Source: Nitrospira sp. (GTDB lineage Bacteria > Nitrospirota > Nitrospiria > Nitrospirales > Nitrospiraceae). From it: a DNA stretch of 64,000 bases. Below, in pieces: positions 54,272-63,429 of this stretch. The stretch is from contig CP092079.1 in the NCBI GenBank assembly GCA_022226955.1, forward strand, positions 537,217 to 601,216, read 5' to 3'. Made by a program: the position numbers and the translations under genes. The notes below the pieces were generated by a model. That model saw only the letters and a list, made by a program, of their open reading frames with translations. It had not been told where the DNA came from and made no database searches. The first letter of the stretch is position 1. Every line of letters begins with the position of its first letter.

Positions 54272-54781
54272 ATGAAAAAAGCAGTGATGCTCGCAGTCGT
54301 TGGAATATTCATGGCCATGCAAGGCGGCCTCGCTATGGCGGCGAATCCGGACACCGGACCGGGCTGCGGTTTGGGCAAGCTTGCCTGGCAGAACTATCCG
54401 AATCAGAAGACCATCGGCGTACAGACGATGGAAGCAACCACGAACGGGTCATTTGGCACGCAGACGTTTGGGATCAGCAGTGGAACATCGGGTTGCACCA
54501 ATGACGGCAAGTTCTGGACGCAGGAGAAGGTCAATGTCTTCGCGGCGCTGAATTTTGACAATCTGGCGCAGGATATGGCTCAGGGGCAGGGTGAACACCT
54601 GGCCTCCTTGGCAACATTGATGGGGATTCCGGCGGCGCAGCAGCCGGCGTTCTTTGCGATGACCCAAGAAAAATACGCCTCGCTCATGGCGGCCGGGGAG
54701 ACTTCCCCTGTTGCACTCGTGAAGGCGCTGAACGACGCGGTAGCCACGCATCCGATGCTGGCTCAAGTGTCAGCCAAGTAA
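54272..54781 (+). CDS. DUF3015-family exported protein
   Basis: The 169-residue protein has a signal peptide (AVMLAVVGIFMAMQGGLAMAAN) and the family start DTGPGCGLGKLAWQNYPN, with GFGTQTFGISSGTSGC-type strand (SFGTQTFGISSGTSGCTN) holding the paired Cys. The C-terminal part is helical. It is likely periplasmic. GGAGG precedes the ATG. It is followed after five bases by the DUF4105 gene, a pairing I recall as common. Confidence 0.85.
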   Translation: MKKAVMLAVVGIFMAMQGGLAMAANPDTGPGCGLGKLAWQNYPNQKTIGVQTMEATTNGSFGTQTFGISSGTSGCTNDGKFWTQEKVNVFAALNFDNLAQDMAQGQGEHLASLATLMGIPAAQQPAFFAMTQEKYASLMAAGETSPVALVKALNDAVATHPMLAQVSAK

Positions 54782-54786
54782 TTGTT

Positions 54787-56745
54787 GTGTTCGTGGGGTT
54801 CTGGTTGCAACGACTGGGACCCCACGGCGTTTTAAGAGTCCTTCCGGTATTTCTCCTTCTTATCTTCTTCTTCGGCCTCGCTCCGCCGCCAGGATTCAGC
54901 GGTCCGCTCGGTGAACCGTCCTATTTGAATGAGCTGGTGAGCCGGGCAACAATCCTGCGCCTTGCCGACGAACGGGAGTGGCAGGTACTGCTTCATTATC
55001 GGCGCACGTGGCTTGGCGGCGTCGAGAGCATGCAGGACGATCCAGGGTTTTTCATGGACCCACAGGGGAAAACCGATCCGCAGGCAGAATTAGCAGCCAC
55101 ATTACGCCAGTTCTTCTCAGACGATCTTGTCGGCCGTTCCAAACAGCCAGCGCAATGCGCGTTCGTGGCCCGCTATCACTGGTTGCAGGAACGGCTCCAG
55201 TTTGATGGCGCGCGCCTACCCCAGCTGCCTTGCGAGCGGTTCAGGCAATGGTTCGATGAGTTCAACGCCGAGGCCATCAGCCTGATTTTCCCGACGGGGT
55301 TCATGAACAATCCCTCTTCCATGTTTGGGCATACGTTTCTTCGTGTGGATGGAAAAGATCAGACTCCGCAGACGCGAATCCTGGCCTACACGATCAACTA
55401 TGCGGCGCAGCTTCCGCCTGGTGCGGGCATCGAGTATGCCTATAAAGGTCTTGTCGGATCCTACCCCGGCTATTTTTCCACAATTCCGTACTACCTCAAG
55501 GTGCAGGAGTATCGGGATATCGACAATCGGGATATTTGGGAATATCGATTGAATCTGACCGAGCCGCAGGTGGCCCGCCTTCTGATGCATACCTGGGAAT
55601 TAGGGAATGCTTATTTCGACTATTATTTCTTCGGCGAAAACTGCGCCTACCACATCCTATCCCTGATAGAGGCCGCTGAGCCGTCGGTCCATCTCCTCGA
55701 TGCATTTCCTGCCTACACGATTCCGGTCGACACCGTCCGGCGGTTGCGGGAGTCGGGCCTTGTCGGAGATGTGATCCCCAGGTCCTCTCGCAGCACACTC
55801 GTCCGCCGAAAGCGCGCGGCGATGACCGGCGATGAGCGAGAGTGGCTCGACCGCTTAATCAGGAACCCCTCAGGGTTGAAAGAGGACGGATTTCAAGCGC
55901 TACAACTCGATCGGCAAGCGTTTGTTCTGGAGACCGCGTCTGATTATCTGTTGCAGCACAGCGCGGGGGCAGGGGAGGAGGGGGCTCCGTATCGCGAGAG
56001 AAACCGAAGCATCCTCAGAGCCCGAAGCGAATTAAAAGTTACTCCACCAGAGCTACCTATTCAGCCCTACGTCAAGCAGCCGGACCTCGGCCACGGGACC
56101 AGCCGGCTTGGTGTGGGTGTGGGATGGCGTAACCAGCGGGCGTTTGAGGAGGTCAACCTGCGTGCGGCCTATCATGACCTTCTGGATCCTGAGCCGGGAT
56201 TTACTCCGGATGCACAGATTGAGGCCCTGTCGATCGGGATTCGTCACTATCACGACCAGTCGCAGGCCCGCATCGAGCGGTTTGGGCTTATCAACATTAC
56301 TTCGCTCTCGCCGATCGATGCGCTTTCGCAAGCGCCCTCCTGGAAAGTGAATATCGGCATGAACACAATCCGGCATCGCGGTTGCCAGCTGTGCAGCAAC
56401 GGGGTTGCCAGTGGCGGCATCGGGGGGGCGTTTGAATCGCAGTTGCTAAAACGCGAGGTGTATTTTGCGTTTGCCGAAGCAGAAGCCAATTACAGCAAGG
56501 CCTATGACGAACGGCATCGAGTCGGCGGGGGCGGGACCATGGGGATGCTGGCAGACCTGACCGACGACTGGAAGCTGATGTTGTCGGGGTCCTATCTCCG
56601 CTACGCGCTCGGCGACAAGTCGGAAGATATCCGCTGGTTTGTCGGGTCGCGCTATACCCTGAGCCAGAATTGGGCGGTGCGTATCGAATACAACCATCGG
56701 GATCGGGATAACGATGTAGTGTTCTCGATTCACGCGTTCTTTTGA
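54787..56745 (+). CDS. DUF4105-family (Lnb-like) membrane/periplasmic protein
   Basis: The 652-residue product starts with GTG, carries a hydrophobic leader (LRVLPVFLLLIFFFGLAPPPGF) and the DUF4105 domain: LVSRATILRLADEREWQVLLHYRR, SLIFPTGFMNNPSSMFGHTFLRVD (with the conserved Ser/His), ENCAYHILSLIEAAEP and a beta-rich C-terminal half ending in HAFF. Family members are related to Lnb (lacto-N-biosidase-N) periplasmic domains and to possible outer-membrane thiol proteases. The C-terminus could be a beta-barrel. Its role is unknown. Confidence 0.82.
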   Translation: MFVGFWLQRLGPHGVLRVLPVFLLLIFFFGLAPPPGFSGPLGEPSYLNELVSRATILRLADEREWQVLLHYRRTWLGGVESMQDDPGFFMDPQGKTDPQAELAATLRQFFSDDLVGRSKQPAQCAFVARYHWLQERLQFDGARLPQLPCERFRQWFDEFNAEAISLIFPTGFMNNPSSMFGHTFLRVDGKDQTPQTRILAYTINYAAQLPPGAGIEYAYKGLVGSYPGYFSTIPYYLKVQEYRDIDNRDIWEYRLNLTEPQVARLLMHTWELGNAYFDYYFFGENCAYHILSLIEAAEPSVHLLDAFPAYTIPVDTVRRLRESGLVGDVIPRSSRSTLVRRKRAAMTGDEREWLDRLIRNPSGLKEDGFQALQLDRQAFVLETASDYLLQHSAGAGEEGAPYRERNRSILRARSELKVTPPELPIQPYVKQPDLGHGTSRLGVGVGWRNQRAFEEVNLRAAYHDLLDPEPGFTPDAQIEALSIGIRHYHDQSQARIERFGLINITSLSPIDALSQAPSWKVNIGMNTIRHRGCQLCSNGVASGGIGGAFESQLLKREVYFAFAEAEANYSKAYDERHRVGGGGTMGMLADLTDDWKLMLSGSYLRYALGDKSEDIRWFVGSRYTLSQNWAVRIEYNHRDRDNDVVFSIHAFF

Positions 56746-56823
56746 GAGGGGCTGTGGCTTCCCCCTTGCCCACCCGAAATAGTCCTGCTACAAGGAAGTT
56801 TGGGAGAGGATTACAGACCCGCT

Positions 56824-57630
56824 ATGTCTTCCACGATAGAAGAGCCACAGGGTAAGCTGTCCGTTGCCCGCGTGCCGATGGTGCCGGTGGCGCCGCATCC
56901 GCCGTTGCGCCGGTACTATGCTGAGAACGATGAACGGCAAGTCTTTTTGAACGAGCTGTTCAATCGCACGGCCTATCAGTATCGCAATATCGACAAAGCG
57001 ACTGGGTTCGGGTCCGGCCTGTGGTATCGGGCCAAGGCGCTCCGTGAAGCCGGGCTCAAGCCCGGCATGCGGGTGCTGGATGTCGCCTGCGGACCAGGGC
57101 TCGTCTCGCAATGCGCGCGCGACATCGTCGGTCATTCCGGTTCGGTGATCGGGCTCGACCCCAGTCTCGGCATGCTGCGCGAAGCGCAAAAGGGGCCTTG
57201 CCGGACGTTTGTGCGAGGCATCGGCGAGCAATTGCCGTTTCCCGACCGGACCTTCGATTTTTTGAGCATGGGCTACGCTCTCCGGCATGTCTCCGATCTC
57301 GCGACGGCGTTTTCTGAGTATCGCCGGGTGTTAAAGCCCGGCGGGATCGTGTTGCTATTGGACATCTGCCGTCCCCGGTCGCCGTTCCTTTTGTCGCTAT
57401 CCCGGTTCTATATCAAGACCGTGATGGGTGTTGCCTTCGCCCTATCGACCGGCAACCGCGATATGAAAACGTTGATGGAATACTGGTGGGATACCACAGA
57501 ATATTGCGTGCCGCCGGAGACGATCCTGGCCGCGCTGGATGCAGCGGGGTTTGTCGATAGCTCGTTGCACGAAATCTTCAATGGGCTCTTGCGAGACTAT
57601 CGCGCCGTGAAAGGTGAGACGCACGCATGA
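56824..57630 (+). CDS. UbiE-like SAM methyltransferase, head of polyene-type cluster
   Basis: The 268-residue enzyme has motif I VLDVACGPGLVSQCA (about residues 82-96), a GLDPSLGMLREA acidic loop, FDFLSMGYALRHV and the RVLKPGGIVLLLDICRP segment, which fits C/O-methyltransferases of the UbiE/COQ5 type. The ATG at 56824 is preferred over a TTG at 56800. It overlaps the next gene (ACP) by four bases. In aryl polyene clusters such an enzyme methylates the aryl head, and that is its likely role here. Confidence 0.8.
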   Translation: MSSTIEEPQGKLSVARVPMVPVAPHPPLRRYYAENDERQVFLNELFNRTAYQYRNIDKATGFGSGLWYRAKALREAGLKPGMRVLDVACGPGLVSQCARDIVGHSGSVIGLDPSLGMLREAQKGPCRTFVRGIGEQLPFPDRTFDFLSMGYALRHVSDLATAFSEYRRVLKPGGIVLLLDICRPRSPFLLSLSRFYIKTVMGVAFALSTGNRDMKTLMEYWWDTTEYCVPPETILAALDAAGFVDSSLHEIFNGLLRDYRAVKGETHA

Positions 57631-57899
57631 CTGATTCAAGCTTTTCATCATTGGAACGGGATTTAGCCGCACTGATCGTCCAAACCCTGAAGTTGAAGGT
57701 CGATCCTGCCACGATCGATCCCACGCAGGCGTTGTTCGGCGATGGGCTTGGCCTCGATTCCATCGATGCGCTGGAGCTCTCGCTGGCCATTTCCCAAACG
57801 TACGGCTATCAGCTCAAGTCGAGCGATCCGGAGATCAAGGCGATCTTCTCCTCCCTGCGCGCGCTCTCGAACGCCATCGAGAAGAATCGCACAAAGTGA
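57627..57899 (+). CDS. Acyl carrier protein
   Basis: The 90-residue protein has the phosphopantetheine attachment site GLGLDSIDALEL with Ser45, acidic helix 2 and an overall ACP length. It carries the growing chain or the aryl starter in the neighbouring pathway. It overlaps the methyltransferase by ATGA. The ligase gene follows 13 bases downstream. Polyene clusters often have two ACPs; only this one is in the window. Confidence 0.92.
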   Translation: MTDSSFSSLERDLAALIVQTLKLKVDPATIDPTQALFGDGLGLDSIDALELSLAISQTYGYQLKSSDPEIKAIFSSLRALSNAIEKNRTK

Positions 57900-57912
57900 A
57901 TGGTGCGGTGTT

Positions 57913-59301
57913 ATGCCAGACGCGCCACTGATCGGCCCCTACCATCCGGACGATGTGCTGGCCAGGGAAACGGACGGCCCGCGCACCGCCCGCCAATTCC
58001 TTTCCGATGTCTCGCGCCTGGCCGATTCGCTGCCCGACCGCCCAGCCGTTCTGAATCTATTGTCCAGCCGGTATGAGTTTTTTGTCGGGTTCGCTGCAGC
58101 GATGCTGCGGGGGCAGTTGACCTTGCTGCCCCAGAGCCGGGCACCCCAGACGCTGCGCCGGATTGCCGGCGACTATCGCGAGAGTTATTGTTTGACGAAT
58201 CAGGGTGAGGCGATTGAGGGGATCGAGTCCTTGGTCTTGCCGCGCCCTGGCCGTCTTACCGGATGGCCGCAGCGGATTCCGCAGGTCCCGCTCGACCGGG
58301 TTGCGGCGATCGCGTTTACATCGGGCAGCACTGGGCAGCCGATGCCGAACAAGAAAACGTGGGGGGCGCTGACGGCCGTCGCTTGTGCAACGGGAGCCAG
58401 ATTGGGTCTGAAGGCCGGCGAGCCGGTGTCGGTAGTGGCGACCGTGCCGCATCAGCATATGTTCGGGCTGGAAGCTTCCGTCATGTTGCCCGTCATGCAT
58501 GGCTTGGTCATGCATGCTGGGCGGCCGCTGTTTCCTGCCGATATTCGCGACGCTTTGGCTGAAGTGGAAGGGACGCGCATTCTTGTGACGACTCCGTTGC
58601 ACCTCCGGGCCTGTGTGACTGAAGGCTTGCGCGTGCCGCCTGTCGGATTGATTCTTTCCGCGACCGCGCCGCTGTCTCGAAGTCTGGCGCAGGAAGCTGA
58701 GCGGCATTTCCAGACCGAGGTGCATGAAATCTTCGGATTTGCCGAAGCGGGCAGCGTGGCGGAACGGCGGACGGTTGCAGGCGATCACTGGCGGTTATTG
58801 GATGGCGTGCGCCTCGTGCGGGATCAACAGAGCCAGCAAGAGCCGCAAGACCAGCAGGGTCAGATAGCATGGAAGGCGCAAGCGAGCTATTTGCCAGCGC
58901 CGGTTCGTGTGCCGGACCGCATCACGGTCGATGCCGATGGCCGGTTTATCGTGCATGGCCGGGAAGCCGACCAGGTCAATATCGCGGGCTATCGGGTGTC
59001 CCTCGGCGATCTGAATCAGAAACTGTTGGACATCGACGGCGTGCGGGACGGGGTCTTTTTCCTGCCCGATGAAGGCGCTGAATTTGTGACTAGGCTGATG
59101 GCCTGTGCGGTCGCGCCAGGAAAAACAGTGGAGGAGCTTCAGCAGGCGTTAAGGACGCGCATCGATCCCGTGTTTCTCCCTCGTCCGTTGCTGCTGGTGC
59201 CGCGGCTGCCTCGCAACGAGACGGGGAAGTTGCCGCGCGAGGCCTTGTTGAAACTGGTTGCGCAGCAGGGGCAAGACAGTGGGATGCCGCATGGCGCATG
59301 A
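57913..59301 (+). CDS. AMP-dependent acyl ligase (ApeH-like)
   Basis: The 462-residue adenylating enzyme has the P-loop TSGSTGQPMPNKKTWG (from Thr136), the VVATVPHQHMFGLEASVMLP motif, HEIFGFAEAGSVAERR and the C-terminal catalytic Lys in RNETGKLPREAL. It is shorter than most acyl-CoA ligases but the right size for the ApeH-type ligase that loads an aryl acid on ACP in aryl polyene synthesis. The frame is open to 57742 in another gene's sequence; ATG 57913 is used. It overlaps the dehydratase gene by 11 bases. Confidence 0.85.
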   Translation: MPDAPLIGPYHPDDVLARETDGPRTARQFLSDVSRLADSLPDRPAVLNLLSSRYEFFVGFAAAMLRGQLTLLPQSRAPQTLRRIAGDYRESYCLTNQGEAIEGIESLVLPRPGRLTGWPQRIPQVPLDRVAAIAFTSGSTGQPMPNKKTWGALTAVACATGARLGLKAGEPVSVVATVPHQHMFGLEASVMLPVMHGLVMHAGRPLFPADIRDALAEVEGTRILVTTPLHLRACVTEGLRVPPVGLILSATAPLSRSLAQEAERHFQTEVHEIFGFAEAGSVAERRTVAGDHWRLLDGVRLVRDQQSQQEPQDQQGQIAWKAQASYLPAPVRVPDRITVDADGRFIVHGREADQVNIAGYRVSLGDLNQKLLDIDGVRDGVFFLPDEGAEFVTRLMACAVAPGKTVEELQQALRTRIDPVFLPRPLLLVPRLPRNETGKLPREALLKLVAQQGQDSGMPHGA

Positions 59302-59617
59302 GCGTGTCGTCTCGATCAGCCCGGATCATCCGGCCCTGCCTGGTCACTTTCCCGGCCATCCGGTCGTACCCGGCGTGCTGGTAATGGACGAAGTCATCGA
59401 GACGCTGCGGGAACAATTCGGACGGGATTTGGTCGTTACCGGGCTGCCGTCGATCAAGCTGTCGTCGCCGCTGTTGCCGGGCGAACGGCTGACGATCGGC
59501 ATCGTACCGGAGGGTGTCGATACCGTTGCGTTTACCTGCCGAGTCGATCAGCGGATCGTGGCTGCTGGGTCGATTCGGTATCGACCTCCCGGAGAGAGCC
59601 GGACGCTCGCGCGATGA
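59291..59617 (+). CDS. FabZ/ApeI-like 3-hydroxyacyl-ACP dehydratase
   Basis: The 108-residue hot-dog-fold protein has the active-site motif GHFPGHPVVPGVLVMDEV with catalytic His19. This is the FabZ/FabA fold in the short, single-domain form found as ApeI in aryl polyene clusters. It would remove water after each ketoreduction to build the conjugated chain. The ATG overlaps the ligase gene, and the stop overlaps the acyltransferase by four bases. Confidence 0.82.
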   Translation: MAHERVVSISPDHPALPGHFPGHPVVPGVLVMDEVIETLREQFGRDLVVTGLPSIKLSSPLLPGERLTIGIVPEGVDTVAFTCRVDQRIVAAGSIRYRPPGESRTLAR

Positions 59618-60510
59618 GCCTAGCTTGGAAGCAGCAGCAAGAGCGCGGCAGCCGCCTGGCGATTCGCCTTATGGCCTGGGTGGCGCAGGTGTTGGGGAGA
59701 CCGCTGGCCCGGGTGTTGCTCTATCCGATTTGCCTCTACTACCTCGTTGTCTCGCGGCAGGCGAACGGCGCGCTGCGCCGGTATTATCAACAGCTCCAGG
59801 ACCGGCCCGCTAGCTGGCCGACGCTGTTCCGTCATTATCACTCATTTGCCTCGACCCTTCTGGACCGGGTGTTTTTTCTGCGGGGCCGGTTCGATCTGTT
59901 CGATATCCGCATGCATGGGCTTGAGGTGCTCGATAAGGCCTTGGCGGATGGTCGTGGCTGTCTTCTCTTGGGCTCGCATCTTGGCAGCTTCGAAGTTGTG
60001 CGAGCGGTCGGACTCTCGCGTCAACAGATTGCCGTGAAGGTATTGATGGACGAGCAGAATGCGCCGCTGATTCGCGCGCTCATTCAGGAGCTCAATCCTG
60101 CCGTTGCCGAGACGGTCATTCAAGTCGGTGGGGTGGATACGATGCTGCAAGTTCAGGAATGTTTGACTCATGGCGGAGTCGTCGGGATTATGGGTGACCG
60201 GCTGATGACGGACGGTCAATCGGTGCGCTGCGAGTTCCTTGGTGGCGAGGCGGCCTTTCCGAGCGGATCGATCAGGCTGGCGCATGCCGTGCGCGCGCCG
60301 GTGGTCCTTTTTTTCGGGCTCTACCGGGGAGGCAACCGGTACGATATCCATTTAGAATTATTGAGCAAGTCCATTCAATTGTCCGCTGACCACCGGCAGG
60401 ACGATGTGCGGCGATGGACGCAGCGCTATGCGGACCGGCTGGCCCATTACAGCCGAGAAGCGCCGGACAACTGGTTCAACTTCTATGATTTTTGGCAGGC
60501 CTCTTCGTAA
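59614..60510 (+). CDS. LpxL/HtrB-like acyltransferase
   Basis: The 298-residue protein belongs to the lysophospholipid acyltransferase superfamily, lauroyl/myristoyl (LpxL/HtrB) branch: the H-x4-E catalytic motif is HLGSFE (His122, Glu127), with GVVGIMGDRLM and FPSGSIRLAHAVRAPVVLFF further on. An N-terminal hydrophobic stretch anchors it to the membrane. In polyene clusters this enzyme transfers the polyene to a membrane anchor. Unlike the E. coli ApeJ-type protein there is no glycosyltransferase half. Confidence 0.82.
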   Translation: MSLAWKQQQERGSRLAIRLMAWVAQVLGRPLARVLLYPICLYYLVVSRQANGALRRYYQQLQDRPASWPTLFRHYHSFASTLLDRVFFLRGRFDLFDIRMHGLEVLDKALADGRGCLLLGSHLGSFEVVRAVGLSRQQIAVKVLMDEQNAPLIRALIQELNPAVAETVIQVGGVDTMLQVQECLTHGGVVGIMGDRLMTDGQSVRCEFLGGEAAFPSGSIRLAHAVRAPVVLFFGLYRGGNRYDIHLELLSKSIQLSADHRQDDVRRWTQRYADRLAHYSREAPDNWFNFYDFWQASS

Positions 60511-61111
60511 AGCCCTCACCGGCGTCTTGTTTGTGCTTCTGCTCGACAGCGCCACCCTGGCAGCGGTTGATATGCCTTCCGCGCCTTGGACGGTCGAAGC
60601 GCTGGTGGCGCTGCTGAAGGAGCAGCGTGAGCCCTCCATGGCCTTTGAAGAAGCCACCTATTCCTCTCTCTTGACCGAGCCATTGAAAGTGCGGGGCCAG
60701 TTGCGGTTCACGCCGCCGGCGACGATGGAGAAAGCCATCACCGATCCCTTTCGCGAGCGCTATGTGATCGAAGGGGAGCGGGTGTTATTTGAAAGCGAGC
60801 GGAAAAAGATCAAGCGGACGATCTCGCTCGAAGACTATCCCGCGCTCCGCAGTTTCGTCGCGGCGTTCCGTGCCAGTTTTACCGGCGACGCCGCGCAGCT
60901 TCAGAAGGTCTACGAGACGACGCTGGATGGCACTCGCCGTCAGTGGACGCTCTTGTTGCGTCCTCGCGAAAAGACGGGACAGTCGATGGTGGACTACATT
61001 CTGTTCACCGGCTCGGAAGGCCGCGTTGCCACGATTGCCATTCGCTCGCCGGACGGCGATCGGTCGGTGATGACGCTATTGCCCGGCGCTTCGCCTGGAG
61101 CGGTGCGATGA
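60485..61111 (+). CDS. LolA-like lipoprotein carrier / outer-membrane export factor
   Basis: The 208-residue protein has a signal peptide (RKALTGVLFVLLLDSATLAA) and a LolA-type sheet: EEATYSSLLTEPLKVRGQLRFTPPATMEKAI, YVIEGERVLFESERKKIKRTISLEDYP, YETTLDGTRRQWTLLLRP and VDYILFTGSEGRVATIAIRSPDGDRSVMTLL. It likely ferries the lipid-linked product across the periplasm. ATG 60485 was chosen because the signal peptide starts there; it lies 26 bases inside the acyltransferase gene. Confidence 0.75.
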   Translation: MIFGRPLRKALTGVLFVLLLDSATLAAVDMPSAPWTVEALVALLKEQREPSMAFEEATYSSLLTEPLKVRGQLRFTPPATMEKAITDPFRERYVIEGERVLFESERKKIKRTISLEDYPALRSFVAAFRASFTGDAAQLQKVYETTLDGTRRQWTLLLRPREKTGQSMVDYILFTGSEGRVATIAIRSPDGDRSVMTLLPGASPGAVR

Positions 61112-63429
61112 TCCAGCGGCTTGGAGTGGTCGCCCTGTGGGCTGCGGCAATGGCCTGCGGCCTGTGGCTGGTGACGACCAAGGTGTCTGTGCATAGCGAG
61201 CTGGCGGATCTGTTGCCGGAAGGCACGACGGCGACTCAGCGATTGCTGCTCACGCAAGTGCGCACCGGAATCGCCGGCCGGATCCTCTTGCTGGCCATCG
61301 AAGGGGGAGAGCCGGACGCGCTGGTTCAGGCCAGCCGGGAATTCGGCCAGCAGCTGCGTGCGACCGGACAGTTCGATGTGGTGGGGAACGGCGAGCAGGC
61401 GTTGGCGAAACTGGACAAAGAGTTGCTGTTCCGGTCCCGCTATCTCTTGAGCCGGCGCGTCAGTCTGGATGCGTTTTCGGCCGATGCGCTTCGCCATGGC
61501 CTGGAGCAGCGGCTGGACGATCTTCGCTCTCCTCTGGCATCGCTCGTCAAAGAAACGATCCCTGGCGATCCGACCGGGGAATTCCTGGATATCCTTGCAG
61601 GCTGGTCGGGGCAGGAGGGGGCGGAGAAATATCGCGGTGTCTGGATGTCGGGAGACCATGCGCGGGCGCTCCTCGTCGTCGAAACGCGGGCAGCGGGATT
61701 CGATGCCGATGCGCAGGCGGCGATTCAGCAGGATATCCGCAAGACGTTCGAGGCGTTGCCAGACCGGCCGGCCTCCCTTCGATTGCTCATGAGCGGACCA
61801 GGCGTATTTGCCGTGAAGACCAAGCATCGGATCGAAGCCGAGGTCTGGTGGCTCTCGACCGCCGCATCGACGCTGGTGCTCTTGTTCCTGTTCGCGAGTT
61901 ACCGGTCGGTCACGCTGGTCTTGCTGAGTCTGATTCCGCTCTCGACCGGCATTGTGGCCGGCATCGTGGCCGTCAACGGCTGGTTTGGATTTATTCACGG
62001 CATCACCCTCGGCTTCGGCATTACCCTGCTGGGCATCGTGGACGATTACCCGATTCATTTGTTCAGCCATCTTCATGCGCGCGGCTCGGCGCCGGTGGCG
62101 ATGCGGGCTATCTGGCCGACCATGCGGCTCGGCGTGCTCACGACGGTGATGGGGTTTTCCTCGCTGCTGCTGGCCGGATTTCCGGCGCTGGCGCAACTGG
62201 GGCTCTTTGCGGTGGCCGGGCTGATTGCGGCGGCGCTGGTGACGCGCTGGGTGCTTCCCCTGTGCGTGCCGGCGGCATTCACGCCGCGGGCGGTGCCGCG
62301 TGGGATTGTTCCAACATTGGCGCAACTGAGCAAAGCCAGGTGGCTGGTACCGGCGGCGGCCATCCTTGCGACATTCGCACTATTGTGGTCTGATACGCCT
62401 CTGTGGCAAACGGATCTCGCGAGCTTGAGCCCGGTGTCGGAAGCCGGGAAGCGGCTGGACCAGCAGCTCCGCGGGGAGTTAGGCGCGCCGGATGTCCGCG
62501 ATCTGCTCGTCATCGAAGGGCCGACGGCCGAGGATGTGCTGCAACGTGGTGAAGCCGTGATGGCGCAACTGGAGCAACTGCGAGCGGAGGGACTGGTGGC
62601 CGGCTATGACCTGGTCTCCACCTATCTGCCGAGCCGCCGCAGTCAACAAGCCAGGCAGCAGTCCCTTCCTGAGCGGAGCGTCTTAGCATCCAATCTTCAG
62701 ATTGCGCTGGCGGGATTGCCATTTGCGCCAGGCCTCTTCGCGCCGTTTCTCGATGCCGTCGAATCGGCGCGGACGCAATCGGTTCTTGACCGCGAGGCCT
62801 TCCGCGGCACCGCCCTAGGTCTGAAGCTGGCCACGTTGCTGGTGGAACAGCAGGGGCGCTGGACTGCGGTGGTGCCGCTCAGGGGGGTGGCGGACCGGCC
62901 GCGTCTCGGCGAAGCCGTGGTTGCATGGCAGGCTTCCGGTGTGGCCTACGTGGACCTCAAAGAAGAGTCGAATCGGCTGATGACGGCCTATCGGGACCGG
63001 ACCGTGGCGGTTGCCGCCTGGGGGCTCCTGGCGATTGCCGTCGTGCTGGCGGTTGGATTGCGGTCGGTCGCAGTGCTGTGGCCGGTGCTGATGCCGATGC
63101 TGAGCGCGTTGCTTGTGGTTGCGGCGCTCCTCAATGCGATGGGTGAATCGCTCTCGCTCTTTCATGTTGCCACGTTTTTATTGGTGATCGGATTGGGACT
63201 CGATTACGCGCTGTTTTTCAACCGGCCGGAAGGGGCGGACGACGACCGCGCGCGGACGCTGTACGGCTTGCTGGTCTGCAGCATGACGACGATCCTCGTT
63301 TTCGGAGTGCTGGCCTGTTCGATGATTCCCCTGTTGCACGCCATTGGAATAACAGCCGCCGCCGGGTCGTTCTGCTGCCTGTTGTTCGGCGGCATGATGG
63401 CGGGGAGGGAGCTTTCCCCGAATGGCTAG
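61108..63429 (+). CDS. MMPL/RND-family exporter (ApeM-like)
   Basis: The 773-residue transporter has about twelve predicted membrane helices in two halves, each with a proton-relay type motif: GFGITLLGIVDDYPIHLFSH in the first half and GLGLDYALFFNRPEG in the second. A large periplasmic loop follows the first helix in each half. This is the MMPL layout. In aryl polyene clusters the exporter moves the product from the inner to the outer membrane. It is coupled to the LolA-like gene by ATGA. Confidence 0.85.
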   Translation: MIQRLGVVALWAAAMACGLWLVTTKVSVHSELADLLPEGTTATQRLLLTQVRTGIAGRILLLAIEGGEPDALVQASREFGQQLRATGQFDVVGNGEQALAKLDKELLFRSRYLLSRRVSLDAFSADALRHGLEQRLDDLRSPLASLVKETIPGDPTGEFLDILAGWSGQEGAEKYRGVWMSGDHARALLVVETRAAGFDADAQAAIQQDIRKTFEALPDRPASLRLLMSGPGVFAVKTKHRIEAEVWWLSTAASTLVLLFLFASYRSVTLVLLSLIPLSTGIVAGIVAVNGWFGFIHGITLGFGITLLGIVDDYPIHLFSHLHARGSAPVAMRAIWPTMRLGVLTTVMGFSSLLLAGFPALAQLGLFAVAGLIAAALVTRWVLPLCVPAAFTPRAVPRGIVPTLAQLSKARWLVPAAAILATFALLWSDTPLWQTDLASLSPVSEAGKRLDQQLRGELGAPDVRDLLVIEGPTAEDVLQRGEAVMAQLEQLRAEGLVAGYDLVSTYLPSRRSQQARQQSLPERSVLASNLQIALAGLPFAPGLFAPFLDAVESARTQSVLDREAFRGTALGLKLATLLVEQQGRWTAVVPLRGVADRPRLGEAVVAWQASGVAYVDLKEESNRLMTAYRDRTVAVAAWGLLAIAVVLAVGLRSVAVLWPVLMPMLSALLVVAALLNAMGESLSLFHVATFLLVIGLGLDYALFFNRPEGADDDRARTLYGLLVCSMTTILVFGVLACSMIPLLHAIGITAAAGSFCCLLFGGMMAGRELSPNG

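Noticed and set aside
60994-62325. 443-codon minus-strand frame opposite the MMPL gene
   Set aside because: Shadow of a helix-rich transporter gene; extreme Arg/His/Gln content.
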